A stretch of DNA of 56,022 nucleotides from JANWHZ01 sp035545555 (GCA_035545555.1 DASZYD010000020.1:1-56022); one strand, 5' to 3'. Shown: positions 15,644 to 25,005, counted from the stretch's first letter. The notes: generated from the sequence alone by a model not told the origin. Numbers and translations are program-made.

Positions 15644-16180
15644 ATGCTTCTTCCGCTCATACAATTCGCTGAAAGTTCGTCAAGCCCGGCCGCCGCGCTG
15701 GGGCTGAGCCTGCAGTCGTACCTCATCCAGCTGGGGACGTTTATCGTGGCATTTCTGGTGCTGCGGCAGTGGGCATTTAAACCGATCATGAAAGCGCTGC
15801 ACGATCGCCGCAAGACTATCGAAGAGGGTCTGCTGCTCGGCGAGCAGATGCGGGCGAAAGAGGTCAAGCTGGAGGAGGACGTCGCGCATCGGCTACGCCA
15901 AGCCCGCGCCGAGGCCGACCGCATCCTCGCTATGGCCGAGACCGAAGCCAAGCAGGCCGTACAGAACGCCGAAGAGGTGACGCGCAAGCGCACCGACAAG
16001 ATGCTCAAAGACGCCGAGGAACAGATCAAACAGACCACACTGCGTGAGCGTGCCCGGCTCGAAAAAGAGATCGTCGGTCTGGTGTCTGAGGTGAGTGAGT
16101 CGATTATCGGCGAAAAAGTTGATGCCAGGAAAGATGCTGCGCTTATCGACAAGGCGCTCAAGGAGCGACGCGCGGCATGA
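15644..16180 (+). CDS. atpF: F0F1 ATP synthase subunit b
   Basis: A 178-residue peripheral-stalk subunit: one N-terminal membrane helix (about 25-45, QSYLIQLGTFIVAFLVLRQWAFKPI), then a long charged coiled coil (about 50-160) with many Ala, Glu, Arg and Lys residues. It links the membrane sector to the delta subunit. The stop overlaps the atpH start (ATGA). Confidence 0.92.
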   Translation: MLLPLIQFAESSSSPAAALGLSLQSYLIQLGTFIVAFLVLRQWAFKPIMKALHDRRKTIEEGLLLGEQMRAKEVKLEEDVAHRLRQARAEADRILAMAETEAKQAVQNAEEVTRKRTDKMLKDAEEQIKQTTLRERARLEKEIVGLVSEVSESIIGEKVDARKDAALIDKALKERRAA

Positions 16181-16584
16181 AAGCCTCACGCCGCCGCATC
16201 GCGGGCTACATCGCCGACCGAACCCTGGACGGTACATTTAATGCCCGCCAAGCGACCGAACTGGCGGCCTATCTGCTCGAAGAGAGGCGCACCGGTGAAC
16301 TTGCGTCGATTGTACGGGATGTCCAGCGGGCGTGGGCCGAGCGCGGCACGGTAGTCGTGACGGCCACGGTGGCGCACAGCCTGTCGGCCGACGCCCGGCG
16401 CGAGATCGAAGCCCGAGTCAGGCGCGTCTATCCGACCGCCAAGCGGGTCATTGTCGCGGAGCAGGTTGATACGTCGCTGGTGGGCGGCGTGCAGCTGGAG
16501 TTTATTGACCGGCGCATTGATGCCAGTATCGCCGGAGAACTTACGAAGTTTAAGTTGTTAGCAGTGCATGGGAAAGGACTGTAG
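16177..16584 (+). CDS. atpH: F0F1 ATP synthase subunit delta, short form
   Basis: A 135-residue delta subunit, against about 175-180 in most bacteria. The C-terminal domain (VVVTATVAHSLSADARREIEARV...) and the terminal VDTSLVGGVQLEFIDRRIDASIAGEL block are typical. The N-terminal helical bundle that binds alpha N-termini is shortened. Position between atpF and atpA, with overlaps on both sides (ATGA upstream; TAG/GTG sharing one base downstream), confirms the call. Confidence 0.88.
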   Translation: MKASRRRIAGYIADRTLDGTFNARQATELAAYLLEERRTGELASIVRDVQRAWAERGTVVVTATVAHSLSADARREIEARVRRVYPTAKRVIVAEQVDTSLVGGVQLEFIDRRIDASIAGELTKFKLLAVHGKGL

Positions 16585-18137
16585 TGAGCGATTTATCAAT
16601 TACACAACTATCTGAGGATATCCGCTCGGCGCTCGCCGAGCTCAAAAACCGGCCGGATATCGAAGAAGTCGGCATTGTTACCCGCATCGGCGACGGCATT
16701 GCCTGGATCTACGGCCTGCGCAACTGCGGCTACAACGAAATGCTGGAGATTGAAGGTGTCGGCGGCGAGCCGATTACCGCGTTCGCCTTCAACCTCGGCG
16801 AAGACGAGATCGGCGCCGTGCTGCTGGGGGAGGACGTCGAAGTAAAAGCCGGTGCCCGCGCGCACCTCTCCGGCAAGGTGCTGGAAGTGCCGGTGGGGCC
16901 GGAGCTGGTCGGTCGCATCGTCGACCCGCTGGGCCGGCCGCTCGATGGCGGCGCGCCCATTAAGGCAAAGCACATGGCCCGCGTGGAACGCCCCGCCCCG
17001 TCAGTGCTCGACCGCAAGCATGTGAGTGAACCGCTGATGACCGGTATTATGGCTATTGACGCCATTGTGCCGATCGGCCGTGGCCAGCGTGAGCTGATTA
17101 TCGGCGATCGCCAGACCGGCAAAACTGCCATCGCGGTCGATACGATGATCAACCAGGCCCGCCAGCAGACCGGCGTTATCAATGTGTACATTGCCATCGG
17201 TCAGAAGCAATCCAAGGTCGCCGCACTGCAGGAGCGTCTCAAGCACGAAGGCGTGATGGATCAGACCATCATTGTCGCCACCAGCCCGGCCGATCCGGCT
17301 GCCATGTTGTACCTTGCCCCATACGCCGGCTGTGCCATGGGCGAGTACTTCCGTGACAACAAGCAGCACGCTCTCATTATTTACGATGACTTGTCCAAGC
17401 ACGCGGTGGCCTATCGCCAAATGTCCCTGCTGCTGCGCCGCCCGCCGGGCCGCGAGGCGTATCCGGGCGATGTGTTCTACCTGCACTCGCGCTTGCTCGA
17501 GCGGGCTGCCAAGTTGAGCGATGGGCTGGGCGGCGGTTCGCTGACCGCGCTGCCCATCATCGAAACGCAGGCCGGTGACATCAGCGCCTACATTCCGACC
17601 AACGTCATTTCCATTACCGACGGCCAGATATTCCTCGAGACGAACCTGTTCTACCAGGGTATCCGTCCGGCCATCTCCGTCGGCCTCAGTGTCTCCCGTG
17701 TGGGCGGCGATGCCCAGACCAAAGCAGTCAAAGCGGTCGGCGGCGGCCTCAAACTGGGTCTCGCGCAGTTCCGTGAGCTGGCAGCCTTTAGCCAGTTCTC
17801 GACCGATCTGGATGCCGAGACGCGGCATACCATCGAGCGCGGCCAGCGCCTGACTGAGCTGCTCAAACAGCCGCAGTACAGCCCGCTCGCCATCTGGCAA
17901 ATGTACGCGACCCTGCTGGCGGCAACCCGTGGCGAATTCGACGCGGTACCGCTCGATAAGGTCAAGGCAGCGCAGGAGTCGCTGCTGCGCGAGCTGGAAG
18001 CCCGCCATGCCGCGCTCGTCAAAGAGATCAACACCGGTGCCAAGCCGACCGACGAGCAGAATGAAGCGCTTCTGAAGGTTGCCAAGGCTATCGCCGGCGA
18101 ATACATCAACGATACGCAGCCGGCAGCAAAGAAGTAA
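16584..18137 (+). CDS. atpA: F0F1 ATP synthase subunit alpha
   Basis: A 517-residue regulatory nucleotide-binding subunit. The P-loop GDRQTGKT lies at residues 174-181, the arginine-finger region follows VSRVGGDAQTKAVK, and the beta-barrel N-domain and helical C-domain are complete. It starts with GTG at 16584, sharing its first base with the atpH stop. Confidence 0.97.
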   Translation: MSDLSITQLSEDIRSALAELKNRPDIEEVGIVTRIGDGIAWIYGLRNCGYNEMLEIEGVGGEPITAFAFNLGEDEIGAVLLGEDVEVKAGARAHLSGKVLEVPVGPELVGRIVDPLGRPLDGGAPIKAKHMARVERPAPSVLDRKHVSEPLMTGIMAIDAIVPIGRGQRELIIGDRQTGKTAIAVDTMINQARQQTGVINVYIAIGQKQSKVAALQERLKHEGVMDQTIIVATSPADPAAMLYLAPYAGCAMGEYFRDNKQHALIIYDDLSKHAVAYRQMSLLLRRPPGREAYPGDVFYLHSRLLERAAKLSDGLGGGSLTALPIIETQAGDISAYIPTNVISITDGQIFLETNLFYQGIRPAISVGLSVSRVGGDAQTKAVKAVGGGLKLGLAQFRELAAFSQFSTDLDAETRHTIERGQRLTELLKQPQYSPLAIWQMYATLLAATRGEFDAVPLDKVKAAQESLLRELEARHAALVKEINTGAKPTDEQNEALLKVAKAIAGEYINDTQPAAKK

Positions 18138-18158
18138 CAAGGAACATATTAAGACACC

Positions 18159-19067
18159 ATGGCCAGCCTCATTACGCTCAAGCGCCGCATCGGCTCCATC
18201 CGTAGTACCCGCCAGATCACCAAGGCGATGGAACTGGTGTCGGCGAGCAAATTACGCCGGGCGCAGGAGCAGGCCCGCTTGAGCCGCGCCTACCGCGAGG
18301 CAGCCTACCGCCTGCTGGCGCGCCTGAACGCCATGAGCGAGATTACCGACACGGCTGTTACGGCCGAAGATGTGACCGAGCAGCCGCTATTCCAGAAACG
18401 GCCGGTCGATTCCCGCCTGTACATTGTCATTACCAGCAACAGCGGTCTGGCCGGAGCCTACAACGTCAACGTCCTCAAGCTGCTTGCCAAGGCCATCGGC
18501 GAGAACCAGAAAGCCGGCATTCGTAGCTCGGTCATCACCATCGGTAACCGAGGCGTGCAGTTTGTCCGCACGCTGGCGGGAGTGGATTTGCTGGCTCACT
18601 ATCCAGCGTTCGGTGACAAGCCAACCCAGGCAGATATCCAGCCGATTCTTACGACTATCCTTGCACAGTACAGCAGCGCGGCAGTCGATGAAGTGCTGGT
18701 GCTGTACACCCTGCCGCGCAGCGGCATTCTGCAAGAGGCGGTGAGTGTACCGCTATTACCGGCGCAGCTCGATCAGACTGACGGCACCGATAACATACCG
18801 CTCGACCTTGCAATGAACTTCGAGCCGGACATTCCGACCGTTATCCATCACATCACGGCCCGCCTCATCGAAGTGCAGCTCTGGCAATTCGTGCTGGAGA
18901 GCCTGGCAAGCGAGCATTCCATGCGCATGCTGGCCATGAAGAATGCCACCGACAATGCCAATGAGCTCATCGGTGATTACACCTTGGAGTACAATACCGC
19001 CCGGCAGGCCGCCATCACGCAGGAACTGGCTGAAATCACCGGTGGCGCCGAGGCAATGAAAGGATAG
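18159..19067 (+). CDS. atpG: F0F1 ATP synthase subunit gamma
   Basis: A 302-residue rotor shaft. The N-terminal helix starts LITLKRRIGSIRSTRQITKAMELVSASKLRRAQ and the C-terminal helix carries ASEHSMRMLAMKNATDNANELI, the two conserved parts of the central coiled coil. The Rossmann-like middle domain has ITSNSGLAGAYN. Length is slightly above the usual 285-290. Confidence 0.96.
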   Translation: MASLITLKRRIGSIRSTRQITKAMELVSASKLRRAQEQARLSRAYREAAYRLLARLNAMSEITDTAVTAEDVTEQPLFQKRPVDSRLYIVITSNSGLAGAYNVNVLKLLAKAIGENQKAGIRSSVITIGNRGVQFVRTLAGVDLLAHYPAFGDKPTQADIQPILTTILAQYSSAAVDEVLVLYTLPRSGILQEAVSVPLLPAQLDQTDGTDNIPLDLAMNFEPDIPTVIHHITARLIEVQLWQFVLESLASEHSMRMLAMKNATDNANELIGDYTLEYNTARQAAITQELAEITGGAEAMKG

Positions 19068-19081
19068 TATAAGGAGAAGAT

Positions 19082-20554
19082 ATGGCAACAGCAGCAGCGG
19101 ACCGCACCGCAATCAAACCCGGGACCATTACGCAGATCGTCGGCGTGGTGGTAGACGTGGAGTTTACCACCGATCATCTGCCGGCAATCTTTAACGCGCT
19201 TGAGGTCGAGCACGACGGCAAGACGCTTGTGCTGGAGGTGGCACAACACCTGAGCGAATCGACTATCCGGGCCATTGCGCTTGGCTCGACCGACGGGTTG
19301 GAGCGCGGCGCCAGCGTGCGCGACACCGGCTCGGCCATCAGTGTGCCGGTTGGTGAAGCGACCCTCGGGCGCATGTTCAACGTTGTCGGCCAGCCGATTG
19401 ACGGCAAAGGCAGTGATTTCAAAGACAAGGCGCCGATCCACAAGACGCCACCGCCATTGATCGACCAGTCCGGCCGGGTCGAGGTGCTTGAGACAGGCAT
19501 CAAGGTTATCGACCTCATTTCACCGATTACCAAAGGTGGTAAAGTCGGTCTGTTCGGCGGCGCTGGCGTCGGTAAAACCGTGCTCGTGCAGGAGCTGATC
19601 AACAACATTGCCAAGTTCCACAGCGGCTACAGCGTCTTCGCCGGCGTCGGTGAGCGCACCCGCGAGGGGAACGACCTCTATCACGAAATGGAAGAGTCGG
19701 GCGTACTCAAGAACCTGGCGCTCGTCTTCGGCCAAATGAACGAACCGCCAGGGGCTCGCCTCCGCGTCGGCCTGTCGGGGCTGACGATTGCCGAGGGCTT
19801 CCGCGATACAGGTAGCGACGTGCTGCTGTTCATCGACAACATCTTCCGCTTTACCCAGGCTGGCTCTGAAGTGTCTGCCTTGCTCGGCCGTCTGCCGAGC
19901 GCCGTCGGCTACCAGCCGAACCTGCAGCAGGAAATGGGCGCTTTGCAGGAGCGCATTACCTCGACCCGCCAGGGCTCCATCACCTCAGTACAGGCGGTCT
20001 ATGTGCCGGCCGACGACCTGACCGACCCGGCCCCGGCCACCACCTTCGCCCACCTCGACAGCACCATCGTGCTCTCCCGTGCGCTGACCGAAATCGGCAT
20101 CTACCCGGCTGTCGACCCGCTTGACTCCAACTCAACCATTCTTGACCCCGAAATCGTCGGCGAAGAACACTACCGCGTGGCCCGCGAAGTGCAGCGTATC
20201 TTGCAGCGTTATAAGGACTTGCAGGATATCATCGCCATCCTGGGTATGGAAGAGCTGTCCGAGGAAGATAAAAAGACCGTCGCCCGCGCCCGCCGTATCC
20301 AGCGCTTCCTGAGCCAGCCGTTCTTTGTGGCTGAGCAGTTTACCGGTAACCCGGGCCAGTATGTCAGTCTTAAGGACACTATCGCCAGCTTCCAGGAGAT
20401 TCTGGACGGCAAGCACGACGACAAACCGGAGTCAGCCTTCTACCTCAAGGGTTCTATCAAGGATGTCGTAGCTGCGGCCGCTGCCACTGCCAAGGCCGAG
20501 GCTGCGGTTGAAGCCAAGCAGGCTGCGCCCGCTAACGCCAAAAAGAAAGCCTGA
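19082..20554 (+). CDS. atpD: F0F1 ATP synthase subunit beta
   Basis: A 490-residue catalytic subunit. The P-loop is GGAGVGKT (159-166), catalytic Glu is in AGVGERTREGNDLYHEM, Walker B is VLLFIDNIFRFTQAG, and the rotor-contact loop reads EELSEED (usual DELSEED). The C-terminus has an Ala/Lys-rich extension of about 25 residues. AAGGAG precedes the ATG. Confidence 0.98.
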   Translation: MATAAADRTAIKPGTITQIVGVVVDVEFTTDHLPAIFNALEVEHDGKTLVLEVAQHLSESTIRAIALGSTDGLERGASVRDTGSAISVPVGEATLGRMFNVVGQPIDGKGSDFKDKAPIHKTPPPLIDQSGRVEVLETGIKVIDLISPITKGGKVGLFGGAGVGKTVLVQELINNIAKFHSGYSVFAGVGERTREGNDLYHEMEESGVLKNLALVFGQMNEPPGARLRVGLSGLTIAEGFRDTGSDVLLFIDNIFRFTQAGSEVSALLGRLPSAVGYQPNLQQEMGALQERITSTRQGSITSVQAVYVPADDLTDPAPATTFAHLDSTIVLSRALTEIGIYPAVDPLDSNSTILDPEIVGEEHYRVAREVQRILQRYKDLQDIIAILGMEELSEEDKKTVARARRIQRFLSQPFFVAEQFTGNPGQYVSLKDTIASFQEILDGKHDDKPESAFYLKGSIKDVVAAAAATAKAEAAVEAKQAAPANAKKKA

Positions 20555-20562
20555 GGTAGCGC

Positions 20563-20988
20563 GTGATTCATTTGCAGCTCATCAGCCTCAGCGGCGTTAA
20601 GTTTGACGGCGACGTGTACGAGGTGCTGCTGCCGACACTCGCCGGTCAGATCGGCGTGCTGCCGGGCCACATGCCGCTTATCAGCGCGGCGACCAACGGC
20701 GTCATTTCTGTCCGCCGCGCGGAAAAAGATCCTGACGTGCTCATGGAACACTATGCTACCAACGGCGGTGTCGTCGAGATAGCCAACAACACGCTGCGCG
20801 TGCTGGTCGATGAGGCCGATCACGCCGATGACATCAACGAAGCCGAAGCCGAAGCGGCGCACCAGCGGGCCCTGCACATGAAAGCCGAAGCCAAAGACCA
20901 GGTCAGCTTAGAGCGCGCCCAGGCAATGGTCGACCGCACCGCCGTGCGCTTGCATGTAGCAGGTCTCCGGCACCGCCGTTCGGCATAG
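20563..20988 (+). CDS. atpC: F0F1 ATP synthase subunit epsilon
   Basis: A 141-residue subunit: an N-terminal beta-sandwich (SLSGVKFDGDVYEVLLPTLAGQIGVLPGHMPLISA) and a C-terminal helical hairpin rich in Glu and Ala. It couples rotor to F1 and can inhibit hydrolysis. GTG start at 20563, nine bases after the beta stop. Last gene of the operon. Confidence 0.95.
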   Translation: MIHLQLISLSGVKFDGDVYEVLLPTLAGQIGVLPGHMPLISAATNGVISVRRAEKDPDVLMEHYATNGGVVEIANNTLRVLVDEADHADDINEAEAEAAHQRALHMKAEAKDQVSLERAQAMVDRTAVRLHVAGLRHRRSA

Positions 20989-21098
20989 TTGTAGAAGAAC
21001 CCCTGACCTGCCTTATCTATATACTGCCGATGATTGCTGATGATATAGTGCCTTTGGCCGTAGATAGTCAATTATATGTATAGATAGAGAGACAAATC

Positions 21099-22511
21099 AT
21101 GAGGCGGATGCTCACGAAGATCGATAGGCGCGCTGCGATACTCTTTGCTGGTGTCTTTTGTTTGTCGCTGCTAACGAGCGCCCTACTTTTATGCAATAAC
21201 GCGCTCTTGAACCACACGGTTATCATATCTGATGGTATCGGCTATTACCTCTATCTGCCCGCAGCTTTTATCCATCATGATATGACCATGGCTTGGGAGG
21301 TAGCCCGGCCGGCAGCACTGACCAGCTATACGTATCTGGACCGCTACGCGATCGGGATGGCCGTGCTGTGGGTACCGTTTTTTCTGGCCGGACACGCTAT
21401 GACGTTGCTCACTGGGCATATTGCCGATGGATTTACTATCTGGTATCAGGCGGCTATTGCCTGTGCTGGCGCCTTCTATACGGCGCTTGGCTGTGTATTT
21501 ACCTACCTTCTACTACGCCGTTATTTTTCTACCAGGGTGTCATACTTCACAGTGTTAACTATATGTATTGGCACTAATCTGTACTTCTACGCGACGGGAA
21601 ACGCCTCGTACTCGCACGCCGGATCATTCTGTCTGACCGCCGCGGTTCTTTATCTCACTCCTGTATGGTACGAGCGCCTAAGCTACGGCACCTCGCTACT
21701 ACTTGCTATTGCCCTTGGTCTGGCCACTATGGTCCGCCCGACGAACGCTCTCGTCGTGCTAGCCTGGGCGTTGTGGAATATAGCAAGTTGGTCCCAGCTT
21801 GCGGGACGACTGCAGCTCTTCTGGCGGCAGCGCGCAAAGATGGTGCTGATGGCTATTGTAAGTGTAGCAACTTTGTCGCCGCAGTTCTGGTATTGGCATC
21901 TCATCACGGGCAAATGGATTACGTATTCATATGGTGGCGCGACATTTACGAACATCCTACATCCGCAACTCGTGAATATTCTCTTCTCAGTAGAGCGCGG
22001 CTTATTCTTCTGGGCGCCAGTACTCGTGCTCTCGCTCACCGGCTTTTTCTTATTGCCACGATACCTCAAAGAATGGGCAACGCCTCTGTATGTATTAGCG
22101 TTGGTGTTTTGGTATCTCATGGCATCATGGGTGGTGTGGAACTTTGGCGACAGCTATGGCCATCGGGCATTTATTGATATCTATCCGGCGTTGGCACTAC
22201 CGATGGCGGTGGTGTACGAGCGGACAAGAACGAAGTCAATAAAGGCACAGCGTACAGTTATTGCCTTTGTCTGCCTATGTATATTTGCGAGTCTATTCTT
22301 GACCTACCAATACCTGGGTGGCGTCTTGCCCGGCCATGGCGTCGACTGGGCTCTCTATCTGCATATCTGGCACACAGGGATTAGCGGGTTTGTAACCTAC
22401 GGCCTCACCTACGGATTTCTAGGGATGTTGGCTGTCGCTTGCCTGACACTAGGGCCGGTGACGTACTACTTCGTGACTGCCAAAGAATCAGCACGGCATA
22501 TCGCGTCCTAG
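21099..22511 (+). CDS. Polytopic membrane protein, probable GT-C-type glycosyltransferase
   Basis: A 470-residue protein with about eleven membrane helices. The first extracytoplasmic loop carries a conserved-looking acidic segment (ISDGIGYYLYLPAAFIHHDM), as in GT-C enzymes that use polyprenyl-phosphate sugars with a catalytic Asp in the first loop. A second loop holds SYSYGGATF and a late segment reads WNFGDSYGHRAFIDIYPALALP. The acceptor is unknown. GC content and codon choice look less GC-biased than the ATP synthase genes before it, possibly a more recent acquisition. Confidence 0.6.
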   Translation: MRRMLTKIDRRAAILFAGVFCLSLLTSALLLCNNALLNHTVIISDGIGYYLYLPAAFIHHDMTMAWEVARPAALTSYTYLDRYAIGMAVLWVPFFLAGHAMTLLTGHIADGFTIWYQAAIACAGAFYTALGCVFTYLLLRRYFSTRVSYFTVLTICIGTNLYFYATGNASYSHAGSFCLTAAVLYLTPVWYERLSYGTSLLLAIALGLATMVRPTNALVVLAWALWNIASWSQLAGRLQLFWRQRAKMVLMAIVSVATLSPQFWYWHLITGKWITYSYGGATFTNILHPQLVNILFSVERGLFFWAPVLVLSLTGFFLLPRYLKEWATPLYVLALVFWYLMASWVVWNFGDSYGHRAFIDIYPALALPMAVVYERTRTKSIKAQRTVIAFVCLCIFASLFLTYQYLGGVLPGHGVDWALYLHIWHTGISGFVTYGLTYGFLGMLAVACLTLGPVTYYFVTAKESARHIAS

Positions 22512-22522
22512 GGCTGCCATAT

Positions 22523-22825
22523 CTACATCAGCCGTTCGTCGCTTACGCCGTAGAACTCGCCAAGTGAGTCGATGAGTTCGTAGCGATTGAGCGCCGTAAA
22601 CGTATCAGCTACTCCCTCCAGATAGGCATCACCGGCATCGCTATCGCGCTCGCGGTGCCGCTGTGCCCCGACGAGCGCCTGACGGACAAGCCCCGGGTGC
22701 CGGTCGGCCAGCGCCTGCCATTTCTGGTCATACGACGGCCTATGTTCGGCTACGTATAGTTTGCGGAGCCGCACCGGATCGGTCCGCGGATGAGGTACTT
22801 GCTCCTTTTCGACGTCCCGTTCCAT
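22523..22825 (-). CDS. Small hypothetical protein
   Basis: A 100-residue soluble, highly charged protein (MERDVEKEQVPHPRTDP..., then ERDSDAGDAYLEGVADTFTALNRYEL). No domain recognised. AGGGGAAC six bases before the ATG is a plausible ribosome binding site, and the frame has a regular composition. Convergent with the membrane protein gene. Confidence 0.55.
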   Translation of the reverse strand: MERDVEKEQVPHPRTDPVRLRKLYVAEHRPSYDQKWQALADRHPGLVRQALVGAQRHRERDSDAGDAYLEGVADTFTALNRYELIDSLGEFYGVSDERLM

Positions 22826-23012
22826 GTGTGTTCCCCTGCTTACATATCGTAAACATAGCAGACGCTGGACAAAGTAACTGTAATGTTTTTCACTAGTGGC
22901 CGGAGCATCAAAAAGTTGATACCAAGCTGGACGGCAGTGCTCGGCAGTCTCATGCCTTGCCTTTTTGTACCAACAGGGGTAGTATGTATGGCTGGCTCAC
23001 CAGTATGTGATG

Positions 23013-23018
23013 TATAAT
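23013..23018 (+). promoter_or_regulatory. -10 element for the carbonic-anhydrase-like gene
   Basis: TATAAT with predicted start near 23025, which excludes the ATG-like codon at 23017 as translation start and supports ATG 23035 with GGAAGGA just before it. Confidence 0.5.
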
Positions 23019-23034
23019 GCAGATTTGGAAGGAT

Positions 23035-23952
23035 ATGTCCGAAGGACGTAAGTATACTATGGAAACAAACAAGCAAAACATTACAGCCCAAGAGGTTGGC
23101 GTGCTCTCATTTGGCGCCGGCCGCATTGGCGAAGGCAAGGTACCCGTTTCATCAGAGCTGGCAGCGACAGCCGCCCAGTTGGTTGAGCATACCCATGAGC
23201 TGACTCACCGCCGGACCGCCGCTTGCGGCGACGGCCGCCCTACGCTGACGCTGGCTGATGGCACGGCTGGCGAGGCACTCAACATACGCATTGAGCCCCA
23301 ATTATTCGGTGGCCTCGGTCTGTCGCTGACGAAGGCCGCAGTTGCGGCTAATCTCGCACTCGTGAGAGGCGCGAAAACAATGTGGGAAGCGTATCAGGTT
23401 GTCTCCAAGCACTTGCAGGAGCTTGGTTACGAGGACGGTGGCCACGCCGGCTGCGGCGCCAGTGCCAGCGTGAGGGCATCTGTGGAGCATGGTATTGCGG
23501 CCGAGCAACTCGTGCCGGTCGTACAATTGTTGGCTCCTGGCGATGACACGGCCGAAGCGCTTGCCGAGGTTCACGCAACCAAGCGTCGTCTGCTGGACAA
23601 TGGCTTTTATGATGGCTGGGATCCAAAGCAGCACGAAGCCTACTTGACCCGGAACTTTCCGCAAAACTTCGCGACGCTCGCAGAAGACCATCACGATCCA
23701 CAACATGGGCATCACGAGAATGTCATCTATGTCGACACCGTTGCCGGCACTGGCTTTGCCAAGAACGAGTATGTCGAATCGACAGGCCGGCAGGCATTTG
23801 CCGTGACGCCCTCGATTGTATCCGAAGTGACGCATCTCCTTTGCACGAACGAGGCAGAAGGACGCCGGTTCCACGTTGCCTGGGCCGATGATACGTTGAG
23901 CGTTGGTGCAGGCTTGGCCGTAGCCGGCATGCCGATTATCGCTGCAGCGTAG
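23035..23952 (+). CDS. Divergent beta/zeta-type carbonic anhydrase-like protein
   Basis: A 305-residue protein with the metal-site pattern of beta-class and cadmium (zeta) carbonic anhydrases: CGDGR (C64, D66, R68; the Asp-Arg dyad) and GGHAGCG (H137, C140). The spacing of 73 residues between Cys and His is larger than in ordinary beta enzymes. Other homology is not obvious to me. The protein would interconvert CO2 and bicarbonate if catalytic. ATG 23035 has GGAAGGA five bases before it; ATG 23059 is an alternative. The next gene is an aquaporin-family channel. The function is inferred from motifs only. Confidence 0.6.
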   Translation: MSEGRKYTMETNKQNITAQEVGVLSFGAGRIGEGKVPVSSELAATAAQLVEHTHELTHRRTAACGDGRPTLTLADGTAGEALNIRIEPQLFGGLGLSLTKAAVAANLALVRGAKTMWEAYQVVSKHLQELGYEDGGHAGCGASASVRASVEHGIAAEQLVPVVQLLAPGDDTAEALAEVHATKRRLLDNGFYDGWDPKQHEAYLTRNFPQNFATLAEDHHDPQHGHHENVIYVDTVAGTGFAKNEYVESTGRQAFAVTPSIVSEVTHLLCTNEAEGRRFHVAWADDTLSVGAGLAVAGMPIIAAA

Positions 23953-24092
23953 CACCCAGCCCTGTCCGGCAGTAGCTTTAGTGTTGCTGGTGCCGGTGCT
24001 GACGGTATCTATGGCGTGCCATAAGCGTAATCTGCTTGCAATTTGCATCGGAGCATACTAAGCTGGTAGGCATAAGCTAAGGAGGGTTCTGA

Positions 24093-24953
24093 ATGTTTGG
24101 GAGAAGACAAGCAGCCATTGTCGGCGCTGAGTTTCTCGGTACTGGCTTTTTGGCGCTGGTAATGCTGAGTGTCCAACACTCACAGATCGGGGTGGCCTAC
24201 TTTGTGGCGCTCGCCGCCGGTATCACAGTGTCGGCAGCGACGTTGATCTTTGGCCGGCTGGACGGCGCGCATTTTAACCCCGCCATCACTATCGGTCTGT
24301 GGACGGCGCGGCAAATCAAATCCTTGGCAGCTCTCGCCTACATCGTGGCGCAGCTGCTTGGCGCGTGGGCGGCATACTATCTGTATGCCTACCTGGTGAA
24401 GCCAAACACGCAACTGCAGCTTACCCCCATTGGCGGTCATTACGATGGCCGGGTGCTGGTCGCTGAGGCGGTCGGCGCGCTGCTGCTGTCGCTTGCCTTT
24501 GCGGCAGCCGTCTTTAACCGCTACGTCAGAACGCAGACCGCATTGCTGGTCGGCGCGGCATATATGCTGGCGATCATTGTGGCCGGTGCAGCCATCACGA
24601 CCGACGGTACGGCTATGGCTATCGGCATCGTGAATCCGGCGGTCGCGCTGAGTATGCGCGCCTTCGCGGTGTTTGGCTCGATGGGCTGGGGGACGTACGC
24701 ACTTGGTCCGGTCCTGGGCGCAATTATCGGTGTTAACCTGTATGCCATCCTGTTCGCGCCGGAGAGTTCGCTGACCCGCATGCGCGCGGTACTTGGCGGC
24801 AAATCAGCCGGCAGCGTCAGCGGTGCAATGACGGTCAGCTCAGCCATGCCGATGCCTGCCGAGGCAGCTTCTGGGGAGCCAAAAACTGCAAAGCCGGTGG
24901 CCGGCAAACGCCGCACCGGCCGTAGCTCAGGCCGCAAGCCTGGCAAAAAGTAA
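24093..24953 (+). CDS. MIP/aquaporin-family channel with atypical filter
   Basis: A 286-residue channel with six membrane helices and two NPA boxes (HFNPAIT, 62-64; IVNPAVALSMRAF, 181-183). In aquaporins and glycerol facilitators the second box is followed by Arg (NPAR), which forms the selectivity filter; here it is Val, with the nearest Arg six residues after the NPA box (R189). Solute preference is therefore uncertain. A Lys/Arg-rich cytoplasmic tail of about 60 residues follows. A strong AAGGAGG site precedes the ATG, and an intrinsic terminator follows. Confidence 0.85.
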   Translation: MFGRRQAAIVGAEFLGTGFLALVMLSVQHSQIGVAYFVALAAGITVSAATLIFGRLDGAHFNPAITIGLWTARQIKSLAALAYIVAQLLGAWAAYYLYAYLVKPNTQLQLTPIGGHYDGRVLVAEAVGALLLSLAFAAAVFNRYVRTQTALLVGAAYMLAIIVAGAAITTDGTAMAIGIVNPAVALSMRAFAVFGSMGWGTYALGPVLGAIIGVNLYAILFAPESSLTRMRAVLGGKSAGSVSGAMTVSSAMPMPAEAASGEPKTAKPVAGKRRTGRSSGRKPGKK

Positions 24954-24979
24954 GCTGCGACTTACTGACTGATTAAAAT

Positions 24980-25005
24980 CCGCCCTGCATGCAGGGCGGT
25001 TTTTA
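24980..25005. terminator. Bidirectional intrinsic terminator
   Basis: A perfect 20-base palindrome (CCGCCCTGCA/TGCAGGGCGG, 24980-24999) is followed by TTTTTATATA on the plus strand and by ATTTTAATC on the minus strand. It ends the aquaporin gene and the convergent helicase gene. Confidence 0.85.

Noticed and set aside
17001..18140. A 379-codon open frame antisense to atpA
   Set aside because: It lies entirely opposite a strongly conserved gene, has no ribosome binding site or domain, and is explained by high GC codon structure.
22826..23012. A structured RNA or riboswitch in the 200-base gap before the carbonic-anhydrase-like gene
   Set aside because: I could not find a convincing long stem or known core motif; only promoter-like boxes are visible.
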